From the NCBI GenBank assembly GCA_937927625.1, contig CALBSD010000042.1, positions 1 to 6,989 on the forward strand: a DNA stretch of 6,989 nucleotides, in the 5' to 3' direction. Below the pieces are notes generated by a model. That model saw only the letters and a program-made list of their open reading frames with translations, was not told the DNA's origin and made no database searches. The stretch is from an uncultured Actinomycetes bacterium (GTDB lineage Bacteria; Actinomycetota; Acidimicrobiia; Acidimicrobiales; Ilumatobacteraceae). This document shows, one piece after another, positions 1 through 6,048 of the stretch. The position numbers and the translations under genes were made by a program. Numbering within the stretch: the stretch's first letter is position 1; every line of letters starts with the position of its first letter.

Positions 1-26
1 AGTCCGAGAATGAGCGTCCACGTCAT
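1..26 (-). CDS. azlD: AzlD-like branched-chain amino-acid exporter subunit, N-terminal fragment
   Basis: Only the first eight codons lie in the window (MTWTLILG, then the left edge cuts the gene). The ATG at 26-24 overlaps the TGA of azlC at 25-23 as ATGA, the usual translational coupling of azlC to azlD. AzlD is a small protein of about 100 residues with several membrane helices that pairs with AzlC in the inner membrane to export branched-chain amino acids. An opening of M-T-W followed by a hydrophobic run is common in this family. The call rests mainly on position and coupling, because eight residues alone cannot prove the family. Confidence 0.72.
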
Positions 27-712
27 GCTGGGACCTCTTCATTTGTTTGCGGTGCAAGACCAAACAACATGCCAAAGGCAGAAATCAGAATCGGTAATCC
101 GATGGGCATGAATGGCGCCAACGCCACTGCCGCAACCGCACCGAAAAGTGCAGCACGACGACCTTGTTTCGTTTTCAGATGCGATGCGACCATCGCCGTG
201 AACATCACAGGGAATGCAACATCGAGTCCGAAATCGCTGGGGTTAATGCTGGAACCTAACAATGCACCAAGCAGTGTTCCGAGATTCCAGCTGAAATACA
301 GAATTGCGCCGGAGATCCAAAACGCTGTGCGACGAACTGATTCATCAGTTTCTGCAGACACAACGGCCGTGGTTTCATCAATGACCCATTGCGCACCGAG
401 GAGTCGAGCAGGAAATGAACTACCTCGTAACACTGGCGCCATTGCTAAGCCGTAGACAGCATTACGACCCGACAGCAACACTGCCCCGCCAAATGCACTT
501 GCTGCGCTACCGCCTGTTGCAATCACGCTGACAGCAGACATCTGCGATGCACCAGTGAAAATCAGCAACGACATTGCGCATGCCTGCAACACACTCGCAC
601 CAGCAGATACAGCGAGAACACCAAACGACAATCCGAAGATGACCAAGGCAACACCAATCATCAATGATGCTGTAACAATTCGACGCGCGTGTGGTGCGCG
701 GAAATGATTCAT
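23..712 (-). CDS. azlC: AzlC family branched-chain amino-acid exporter, large subunit
   Basis: A 229-residue, strongly hydrophobic protein, the usual length for AzlC (YgaZ in E. coli). Visible family marks are FTGASQ at 52-57, GRNAVYGLAM at 82-91 (family form ARNALYGL), QWVIDET at 108-114 (family form LTDE), and a helix around GLDVAFPVMF at 162-171. Hydrophobic segments lie near 13-36, 42-65, 72-93, 130-153, 163-177 and 187-218. Known AzlCD/YgaZH pairs export valine and related amino acids using the ion gradient; the substrate here is inferred. The ATG at 712 lies 3 bases after the TAA of the enoyl-CoA hydratase gene, and only a weak AGG lies upstream, so translation probably depends on coupling. 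The gene ends in an ATGA overlap with azlD. A more general small-molecule exporter role is possible. Confidence 0.9.
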   Translation of the reverse strand: MNHFRAPHARRIVTASLMIGVALVIFGLSFGVLAVSAGASVLQACAMSLLIFTGASQMSAVSVIATGGSAASAFGGAVLLSGRNAVYGLAMAPVLRGSSFPARLLGAQWVIDETTAVVSAETDESVRRTAFWISGAILYFSWNLGTLLGALLGSSINPSDFGLDVAFPVMFTAMVASHLKTKQGRRAALFGAVAAVALAPFMPIGLPILISAFGMLFGLAPQTNEEVPA

Positions 713-715
713 GAG

Positions 716-1495
716 TTAGCGACCTGTAAAGGTTGCCTTGCCTGGGCCATTCTCAAGGAAGCTCTTCACGCCAATCTGGCTGTCTTCAGTTCGGAACACT
801 TCTTCAAATGCTGCAAGCTCGCCTGCAAGTCCAGTTGCAATGTCGGTCTCAATTCCTTCATTCACCACTCGCTTAATAATGCGAGCAGCTCCGGTTGCAC
901 CAGTGGAGATAGTCGCCGCAAGTTCCAAAGCCCGTGCCATCAGAGCATCAGGTTCCACCACCTCATCGGCAAGACCAATGCGCAAGGCCTCGTCAGACTT
1001 CACTTGACGACCTGTGACCATCAATTCTTTTGCACGACTTGCACCGACAACGCGTGGCAAACGCTGCGTGCCTCCACCGCCTGGAATAATTCCGAGTAAG
1101 ATTTCTGGCTGTCCAAACACTGCTTTTGTTGAGGCAATGCGGTAATCGCATGCAAGAGCGAGTTCGCAACCGCCACCGAGTGCATAACCGCTGATGGCTG
1201 TAATCACGATGGCAGGAATGTCAGCAACCGCGTTCAGAGCAGCGTGGAATGCGGCACCAATACGGCGCGCATCATCTGCGCCACCGAACTGAGAAATATC
1301 TGCGCCAGCTGCGAATAAACGATCGCCACCGGTGACAACCACTGCCCCTACTGGATTCGCAGTGAGTTCCTCTGCTACTTCCTGCAAACGTGCCAGAAGC
1401 TGTGTGGACAATGCGTTCACCTTGGGAGAGTTCAGCGTGACAACAGCAGTGCCGTTCTCAAGACGCTCTAACAAAACAAGATCTTGGTTTGACAT
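716..1495 (-). CDS. Enoyl-CoA hydratase (crotonase superfamily)
   Basis: A complete 259-residue crotonase, the normal length for a soluble bacterial enoyl-CoA hydratase, which adds water across the 2,3 double bond of short-chain trans-enoyl-CoA. Both catalytic glutamates of the rat mitochondrial enzyme (Glu144, Glu164) are conserved: Glu111 in GGGCELA (107-113) and Glu131 in FGQPEILLG (127-135). The oxyanion-hole loops are FAAGADI (61-67) and GYALGGG (103-109), with Ala65 and Gly108 the likely backbone donors. PGGGGTQRLPR (138-148) is also typical. Retention of both acids argues for a true hydratase rather than another crotonase activity; chain-length preference cannot be read. The ATG at 1495 lies 2 bases after the meaB stop, with a G-rich stretch about 7 bases upstream. 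Its position between meaB and azlCD suggests branched-chain acyl-CoA or propionate-related metabolism, which is inference. Confidence 0.93.
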   Translation of the reverse strand: MSNQDLVLLERLENGTAVVTLNSPKVNALSTQLLARLQEVAEELTANPVGAVVVTGGDRLFAAGADISQFGGADDARRIGAAFHAALNAVADIPAIVITAISGYALGGGCELALACDYRIASTKAVFGQPEILLGIIPGGGGTQRLPRVVGASRAKELMVTGRQVKSDEALRIGLADEVVEPDALMARALELAATISTGATGAARIIKRVVNEGIETDIATGLAGELAAFEEVFRTEDSQIGVKSFLENGPGKATFTGR

Positions 1496-1497
1496 GA

Positions 1498-2460
1498 CTA
1501 TGCCCCCACACCTTTCAACATTTCATCTGCTGCCGACCAAGGGTCAATAGAACGATCAAGAACTCCGTCTTGCAACGTTTCCCACTGGTCACCTGTGCAG
1601 ATTTCACGAGCGCGCTGTTCCAAACGGCGCGCAACAATTTCGCGTAGCTCTTCGCGCAAACGGAAGTCGCGGCGCTTCTGCAGTTCACCACTTGCTTCAA
1701 TCGAAGCGCGATGTTCCACCACTGCGTCCCACAAATTGACAACACCTTCACCTGTGTTGCCCACCGTTGCGATAATCGGAGGACGCCACGCATCATGTGC
1801 GAGGTCGCTGAGTTCCAACATCTGCTCAACATCCCGACGGGTCTCTTCCACGCCTTTGCGATCAGCCTTGTTGATCACGAAAATGTCTGCAATCTCCATG
1901 AGGCCTGCTTTGTTTGCCTGCACAGAGTCGCCCCAACCTGGGTTCAACACAACAACGGTGGTGTCTGCCTTGCCGGCAATTTCCACTTCCACCTGACCAA
2001 CACCAACGGTCTCCACAAGAATCCACTTGCGGCCCACTGCATCAAGCATGCGAATTGCTTCAGGCGTTGACAATGACAATCCACCGAGGTGACCACGCGT
2101 TGCCATCGAACGAATAAACACGCCAGGGTCTGTTGCATGGTCTTGCATGCGCACACGATCACCCAAAATGGCGCCACCAGTGAAAGGCGACGAAGGGTCA
2201 ATCGCGAGAACAGCAATCTCTAACTGCATCGAACGAAGATGCTTGATGACTGCGCTGGTCAGTGTGCTCTTGCCAGCACCTGGCGCGCCAGTGATACCGA
2301 CTGTGTAGCCCTGCCCGCCGCGCTTGTACGCCATGCGGCCCACTTCACGGGCAACAACATCTCCGCGCTCAAGCAGTGACAACACGCGCGCCAACGCAGC
2401 GCGGTCACCCGCACATGCAGCTTCAAAGAGTTCAGTAGGACTGAGATTGCGGCGGCTCAT
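1498..2460 (-). CDS. meaB: MeaB/ArgK-type G3E GTPase, chaperone of methylmalonyl-CoA mutase
   Basis: A complete 320-residue P-loop GTPase of the G3E family (MeaB; human MMAA), close to the usual length of about 330. Visible motifs are an N-terminal helical segment (7-45), Walker A GAPGAGKS (58-65), an IDPSSPFTGGAILGDR-type block (87-102), SMATRGHLGGLS (118-129), ETVGVGQ (150-156), GWGDSVQANKAG (175-186) and guanine-recognition NKAD (197-200). The C-terminal helical part from about 250 corresponds to the dimerisation arm. MeaB uses GTP hydrolysis to load and protect the adenosylcobalamin cofactor of methylmalonyl-CoA mutase. The older name ArgK (arginine/ornithine transport kinase) is not supported for this family. 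The ATG directly abuts the TAA of the Nfu gene (TAAATG), and the gene ends TAG. No mutase subunit gene is in the window, so its client must lie elsewhere. A related mutase such as ethylmalonyl- or isobutyryl-CoA mutase is possible. Confidence 0.95.
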   Translation of the reverse strand: MSRRNLSPTELFEAACAGDRAALARVLSLLERGDVVAREVGRMAYKRGGQGYTVGITGAPGAGKSTLTSAVIKHLRSMQLEIAVLAIDPSSPFTGGAILGDRVRMQDHATDPGVFIRSMATRGHLGGLSLSTPEAIRMLDAVGRKWILVETVGVGQVEVEIAGKADTTVVVLNPGWGDSVQANKAGLMEIADIFVINKADRKGVEETRRDVEQMLELSDLAHDAWRPPIIATVGNTGEGVVNLWDAVVEHRASIEASGELQKRRDFRLREELREIVARRLEQRAREICTGDQWETLQDGVLDRSIDPWSAADEMLKGVGA

Positions 2461-2694
2461 TTAGGCGACCTGAAGAACCTCGGTCACGCCGTCGATGCGA
2501 TCACGCATAATGCGCTCAATGCCAGCCTTCAATGTCTGGTCCGAGGCTGGGCACGTGGTGCACGCACCCGTGAGAGTCACAGTCACAATGCCGGTCGTTT
2601 CATCGACTTCACGAAGGATGATGTCGCCGCCGTCGGCCTGAAGAGCCGGCCTGATGACTTCAATTGTCTCTTCGACTTGCTGACGCATTGTCAT
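2461..2694 (-). CDS. Nfu/NifU C-terminal-domain Fe-S cluster carrier
   Basis: A 77-residue, single-domain protein matching the NifU C-terminal (Nfu) domain, which binds a labile 4Fe-4S cluster between two monomers and passes it to apo-proteins. LQADGGDI (18-25) and GACTTCPAS (43-51) are diagnostic; Cys45 and Cys48 form the CxxC cluster ligand. I chose the ATG at 2694 because GGAGG lies 5 bases upstream. An in-frame ATG at 2760 would add 22 residues (MFPRLGEQGLR...) that are not family-like and would read through that ribosome site and the divergent promoter region. An ATG two codons further in (2688) is less well placed. It is the first gene of the minus-strand operon, with meaB starting at the base after its stop. 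Why an Fe-S carrier leads this operon is unclear; it may simply share the promoter. Confidence 0.92.
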   Translation of the reverse strand: MTMRQQVEETIEVIRPALQADGGDIILREVDETTGIVTVTLTGACTTCPASDQTLKAGIERIMRDRIDGVTEVLQVA

Positions 2695-2758
2695 ACTGTC
2701 CTCCAATACCCGTAAGACGATACCCACCCGAAGCCCCTGCTCGCCTAACCTCGGGAAC
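2695..2758. promoter_or_regulatory. Divergent promoter region between the Nfu operon and the small membrane-protein gene
   Basis: This 64-base non-coding stretch separates two divergent starts. On the plus strand TAACCT at 2746-2751 lies exactly 7 bases before the ATG at 2759, the geometry of a leaderless promoter in which transcription begins at the A of ATG. On the minus strand TATCGT (2722-2717) is a possible -10 about 22 bases before the Nfu ATG, which would allow a short leader carrying the GGAGG. I could not find a convincing -35 hexamer for either, so exact elements are tentative. Confidence 0.45.
2701..2705 (-). promoter_or_regulatory. Shine-Dalgarno site deciding the Nfu start
   Basis: On the minus strand this reads GGAGG, 5 bases before the ATG at 2694. 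It is the only strong ribosome site in the left operon and fixes the short Nfu form over the longer in-frame ATG at 2760. Confidence 0.75.
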
Positions 2759-2902
2759 ATGTTGGCGCACCAAGGTGGATGGGACGAGTTCCTTTATGCA
2801 GCGGTGCCCATTGGTGTCATTTTTGGGCTGTTGCGACTAGCGACAAGCCGAGCCAAGCGACTTCCGCCGCCGGACGCTACGCCTCGGGACGAATCCGAGT
2901 AA
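2759..2902 (+). CDS. Small single-pass membrane protein, 47 residues, unknown function
   Basis: An open frame of 47 codons from ATG at 2759 to TAA at 2900-2902. The product starts MLAHQGGWDE, followed by one hydrophobic helix (FLYAAVPIGVIFGLLRLA, residues 11-28). A strongly basic stretch follows (RLATSRAKR, 26-34), then a Pro/acidic tail (PPPDATPRDESE, 36-47). By the positive-inside rule the N-terminus faces out and the tail faces the cytoplasm. I recall similar short actinobacterial proteins with a GGWDE start and one helix, but cannot confirm this here. It fills the gap between Nfu and murA. TAACCT 7 bases before the ATG fits a leaderless transcript, and no good ribosome site is seen. Its last 26 bases overlap the murA 3' end on the opposite strand. 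Chance cannot be excluded for so short a frame, but the ordered composition argues for a gene. Confidence 0.68.
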   Translation: MLAHQGGWDEFLYAAVPIGVIFGLLRLATSRAKRLPPPDATPRDESE

Positions 2903-4187
2903 CTGACGCGCCCAGTGAGGCCAGGCGGCCCACGATGTCGTCATAACCACGGTCAATGTGGAAGACATCGCTGATCTCGGTCATTCCGGTCGCGGCAAGT
3001 CCCGCAACCACGAGAGCTGCACCCGCACGAATGTCGGGTGCCACCACGGAAGCGCCCGTGAGATGTTCAACCCCACGCACCGATGCGTGATGTCCGTCAA
3101 TAGTGATGTCGGCGCCCAGCTTGCGAAGTTCTTCGACGTAACGGAATCGACCGGGGTACAAGTTCTCTGTGACGATGCCGACACCTTGTGCAACCGAAAG
3201 CATTGCAACAATGAGCGGCTTGTAGTCAGTTGCAACACCTGGGTATGGAAGCGTCGCAACATTAATCGCAGTCAGTCGACCTGGCGCCGTTGCCGTGATG
3301 CCATCGGAACTGATGTCAAAACCGATGCCCATATCTGTGAAGCGCGAGAGCATCATGCCCATGTGTTCAGCAATAGCACGACCGACATGCACTGTGCCAC
3401 CACACATCGCCACCGCAGCAATGTAGGTTGCCGCCTGCACACGGTCTGTCACGACTTCATGCGTGACAGCCTGCAACGTCGCGTGTTCAACACCTGTAAT
3501 CGTGAGAGTTGATGTGCCAATTCCTTCGATGCGACAACCCATCCTGCGCAACATGTTGCAAAGATCAACTATCTCTGGCTCACGTGCGGCATTACGAATT
3601 GTCGTCACACCTTCAGCAACAACAGCTGCCATCAAAATATTTTCGGTTGCACCAACGCTAGGGAAATCAAAATCAATGTCGGCACCTTCCAATCGAGATG
3701 CTCGCCCGATGATTCCTTCCGATGTGACATCGAAGGTTGCACCCATTGCTTCAAGTCCGCGCAGATGCATGTCAATGGGTCGGCCACCAAAATCATCGCC
3801 TCCAGGAAGTGCAATATCAATCTCACCACAACGACCCAACAATGGTCCGACCAAGTTGACCGATGCACGAATGCGATCTGCAAGTTCAAACGGCGCAACC
3901 GGTGTGATGGCTCCGCTATTCACAATCTCAATGTGCTGACCCACCTCCCCAGCCGGCGCGGGAAGGAACGTGATCTTCAAACCCACCGCCGTTAACAAGT
4001 CAGCCATGATGTCCACGTCCACGATCACAGGTGCGTTAGTGAGCACATACCGTCCATCGGCCAGGAGGGCTGCCGCCATCAATTTCAAGACAGAGTTCTT
4101 TGCGCCAGGGACTATGACTTCACCCGAGAGTGGCCCACTCTGTGATGCGACAATAACGTCGCCGACATTGAGTGACCCTTCAGACAT
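2877..4187 (-). CDS. murA: UDP-N-acetylglucosamine 1-carboxyvinyltransferase (MurA), Asp-type active site
   Basis: A 436-residue MurA, full length for the family. It transfers enolpyruvate from phosphoenolpyruvate to UDP-GlcNAc in the cytoplasm, the first committed step of peptidoglycan synthesis. Visible residues, with E. coli equivalents, are Lys30/Asn31 in GAKN (Lys22/Asn23), Arg136 (Arg120), Asp321 in ATDYKP (Asp305) and Arg387 in APDIRAGA (Arg397). The catalytic-loop Cys115 is replaced by Asp131 in PGGDDFGGRP (128-137), as in mycobacterial MurA, which is fosfomycin-insensitive for this reason. Blocks such as FPSVGATENILMAAVVAEG (175-193), HHASVRG (366-372) and DVFHIDRGY (407-415) also match the actinobacterial form. 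I chose ATG at 4187. The in-frame ATG at 4250 would add 21 residues unlike MurA and overlap the divergent MFS gene. The best upstream GGGAG is 13 bases away, so a leaderless start from CATACT 7 bases upstream is likely. A second murA paralogue elsewhere cannot be excluded. Confidence 0.95.
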   Translation of the reverse strand: MSEGSLNVGDVIVASQSGPLSGEVIVPGAKNSVLKLMAAALLADGRYVLTNAPVIVDVDIMADLLTAVGLKITFLPAPAGEVGQHIEIVNSGAITPVAPFELADRIRASVNLVGPLLGRCGEIDIALPGGDDFGGRPIDMHLRGLEAMGATFDVTSEGIIGRASRLEGADIDFDFPSVGATENILMAAVVAEGVTTIRNAAREPEIVDLCNMLRRMGCRIEGIGTSTLTITGVEHATLQAVTHEVVTDRVQAATYIAAVAMCGGTVHVGRAIAEHMGMMLSRFTDMGIGFDISSDGITATAPGRLTAINVATLPYPGVATDYKPLIVAMLSVAQGVGIVTENLYPGRFRYVEELRKLGADITIDGHHASVRGVEHLTGASVVAPDIRAGAALVVAGLAATGMTEISDVFHIDRGYDDIVGRLASLGASVTRIRPEA

Positions 4188-4235
4188 GGCTATCAGTATG
4201 CTCCCGCCATACCCATGAAAGGGAGGACACCCCCT
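4188..4235. promoter_or_regulatory. Divergent promoter region of murA and the MFS gene with overlapping -10-like boxes
   Basis: This 48-base gap separates the murA ATG (4187) and the transporter ATG (4236). AGTATGCT at 4195-4202 holds both candidate -10 boxes. CATACT on the minus strand (4200-4195) lies 7 bases before the murA ATG. TATGCT on the plus strand (4197-4202) would give a leader of about 27 bases carrying the strong ribosome site of the MFS gene. No clear -35 boxes are visible; GTGACC at 4172-4177 is a poor candidate for the plus strand, with 19-base spacing. If both boxes are used, the two promoters would exclude each other. Confidence 0.42.
4221..4226 (+). promoter_or_regulatory. 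Shine-Dalgarno site deciding the MFS start
   Basis: GGGAGG lies 9 bases before the ATG at 4236 and is preceded by AAA, a strong ribosome site. An in-frame ATG at 4215 lies upstream of this site and would waste it, so 4236 is preferred. Confidence 0.72.
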
Positions 4236-5489
4236 ATGCGCCTGCCCCACTGGGCTTTGCCATCAGACACATTGACCACCCGCCAGCGTCACATCGTGCT
4301 TTTGATGGCGCTCGCATCCATGTCCGCGGCCTTCGTCAACACCCTGTTTACGCAGACGGTGGCCTATGCAGCCGATGAATTTGGGGTGGCGACATCGGGT
4401 CAAGGTATCGGTGCCGCTGTTGTGCGTTGGGGCATTGTCATCTGCCTGCCACTTGTTGTGTTGGCCGACCGTCGTGGCCGCAAACCCATGGTGTTACTCG
4501 TTGCGTGGATTGCTCCGGTGGTGTGTGCTCTCGGTGCGATTGCTCCCAACTTCCCCACACTCGTCGCAACACAAACTATTGGCCGACCGCTGGGTCTCAC
4601 CCTCGACATTCTCATCGCCGTGATCGCCATCGAAGAGATGCCAAAGAACTCACGCGCATTCGCAACCGGCGTGCTCGCGATGTGCAGTGGATTCGGCGCA
4701 GGAATCGCGGTGACGGTTCTGCCGCTTGCTGACCTTGGTGCACGATCTTGGCGACTCGTGTATCTCGTTACTTTGGTGTGGCTTGGCGTCGCCATCGCTC
4801 TCACTAAATGGCTGCCTGAGTCACAGCGCTTTGAAAAACAACACAGCGCGTTCTCTACGCGTCACTTGCGTTCACTTCCTGCACTGCGTCGCAACCTTGG
4901 TCGCATCTGCACCGTTGTGTTTCTCACCAACTTGTACATCGCAACGGCTTCCATTTTTCAGAATCGATATCTCAAAGAGACACGTGGATATTCGGCCGCC
5001 CTCGTTGCACTCTTTACGATTGCAACCTCAACACCAGCGGGCCTTGGTCTGCTCGTGGGTGGACGCATTGCTGATGAACGCGGCCGACGCATTCTTGGAG
5101 CAACGATGGTGCCCGTGGGTGCACTTCTCATGGCGCTTTCGTTCGCCGTATCGGGACCAAGCATGTGGGCCATTGCCATTGCTGGCGGCATTGCATTTGG
5201 TGTGTCCTATCCCGCAATGGCGGTGTATCGCGGAGAACTCTTCCCCACACACGTGCGCAGCATTGCGGGTGGCATCATCATGACTTCAGCACTCATCGGC
5301 GGAAGTATTGGCCTCATCGGTGGTGGCTATGTCCTTGACACTGGCATCTCATACGGAACCGTGATGTTGTGGCTAGCCCTTGGCCCAGTGATTGCATCAC
5401 TCATTGTGTGGTTCCGCTACCCAGAAACCGCTCATAAAGAACTTGAAGACATTGTCCCCGACGATGTCTCGGCGCCTACAGCGCAGTAA
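4236..5489 (+). CDS. Major facilitator superfamily transporter, sugar/metabolite-porter-like
   Basis: A 417-residue integral membrane protein with the hydrophobic pattern of a 12-helix MFS carrier, two six-helix halves joined by a basic loop (about 196-222). The helix 2-3 motif A is LADRRGRKP (76-84), and its repeat in the second half is GGRIADERGRR (275-285). YRGELFPTHVR (331-341) and the ending YPETAHKELEDI (395-406) recall the sugar porter and metabolite:H+ symporter signatures (ELFPT..R and PET....LE). Substrate and direction cannot be read; import of a sugar, organic acid or aromatic acid by proton symport is as likely as efflux. The start is set by GGGAGG 9 bases upstream of ATG 4236; a start at 4215 would add only MKGRTPP. 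It is transcribed divergently from murA, and its last 14 bases overlap the converging hydrolase gene. No regulator gene adjoins it. Confidence 0.9.
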   Translation: MRLPHWALPSDTLTTRQRHIVLLMALASMSAAFVNTLFTQTVAYAADEFGVATSGQGIGAAVVRWGIVICLPLVVLADRRGRKPMVLLVAWIAPVVCALGAIAPNFPTLVATQTIGRPLGLTLDILIAVIAIEEMPKNSRAFATGVLAMCSGFGAGIAVTVLPLADLGARSWRLVYLVTLVWLGVAIALTKWLPESQRFEKQHSAFSTRHLRSLPALRRNLGRICTVVFLTNLYIATASIFQNRYLKETRGYSAALVALFTIATSTPAGLGLLVGGRIADERGRRILGATMVPVGALLMALSFAVSGPSMWAIAIAGGIAFGVSYPAMAVYRGELFPTHVRSIAGGIIMTSALIGGSIGLIGGGYVLDTGISYGTVMLWLALGPVIASLIVWFRYPETAHKELEDIVPDDVSAPTAQ

Positions 5490-6048
5490 TCCATTGCGCG
5501 GCGATCTCGGCCACAACTTCATCCTTGCGTGCAAGTTCATGGCGTGCATTCTCTATCCACTGCCACTGCACAGACGCAGGAACAACCGAAAATGCATGGG
5601 TGAGTTCCTCGGGAGTTCCAAACTCGTCACGTGTGCCACTGATGCACAACGTCTGAACATTCAGTTGCGGTAGATGCTCAATGCGCAACTTGTCTGGCTT
5701 CTTTGGCGGATGCAATGGATACGACACAAGAACAAGACCAGCGACTTCTAATGCATCATTTTCATCGGCAATCGCCATTGAACACATTCGGCCACCCATT
5801 GATCTGCCGCCGATTACAAGGTCAGATGTCTTCACGCCGAGTTGTTCAGCAAAGGCACGTACTTCATCTTTCACACATTGCACAAGCACTGGTGCTTTGT
5901 CGGGAAACGACTTCCCTGCTTTGCGATACGGGAAATCAATACGAGCAACCGGCAACGGTGCCAAAGCATTTTCCATTGCGATAAGTGATGAATGCGTTGA
6001 CGATGAACCCGCACCAGGGAAAAGAACCACTCCCTTGATTGCACTCAT
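5476..6048 (-). CDS. Small alpha/beta hydrolase, TEX30/KANL3-like
   Basis: A 190-residue cytoplasmic protein of the compact alpha/beta-hydrolase group that includes human TEX30 and KANL3 and many bacterial proteins of unknown substrate. The oxyanion-loop region is FPGAGSSSTHS (10-20). DFPYRKAGKSFPDKAP (38-53) is a group hallmark (FPY...GK..PD). The nucleophile elbow is GGRSMGGR (80-87), with Ser83. GTRDEFG (138-144) supplies the likely acid Asp141 and ARHEL (168-172) the likely base His170, so the triad looks complete. There is no signal peptide and no lid domain. The ATG overlaps the stop of the upstream J-domain gene as ATGA, so the two are co-translated, perhaps aided by GGA 6 bases before the start. 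The TAG end overlaps the MFS gene tail by 14 bases. Esterase, thioesterase or acyl-protein hydrolase activity is possible; the substrate is unknown. Confidence 0.88.
   Translation of the reverse strand: MSAIKGVVLFPGAGSSSTHSSLIAMENALAPLPVARIDFPYRKAGKSFPDKAPVLVQCVKDEVRAFAEQLGVKTSDLVIGGRSMGGRMCSMAIADENDALEVAGLVLVSYPLHPPKKPDKLRIEHLPQLNVQTLCISGTRDEFGTPEELTHAFSVVPASVQWQWIENARHELARKDEVVAEIAAQWITAL

Noticed and set aside
689..1099. A 136-residue plus-strand frame opposite the enoyl-CoA hydratase gene
   Set aside because: The product is rich in Cys, His and Ser with no recognisable domain, and the opposite strand encodes a clear crotonase with catalytic residues. It is an antisense shadow.
2203..2289. 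Old ArgK annotation (arginine/ornithine transport kinase) for the GTPase
   Set aside because: The Walker A, ETVGVGQ and NKAD motifs fit MeaB/MMAA G-proteins, whose established role is mutase protection; no arginine transport genes are nearby.
2958..3512. A 184-residue plus-strand frame opposite murA
   Set aside because: It lies entirely inside well-supported murA, has a low-hydrophobicity Cys/His-rich product and no ribosome site or family motif. The CxxC-like spacings look accidental.
4726..5283. A 185-residue plus-strand frame inside the MFS gene in another reading frame
   Set aside because: It is an alternate-frame shadow of a transporter with clear MFS motifs; the product is Leu/Ser/Cys-rich without any recognisable family.
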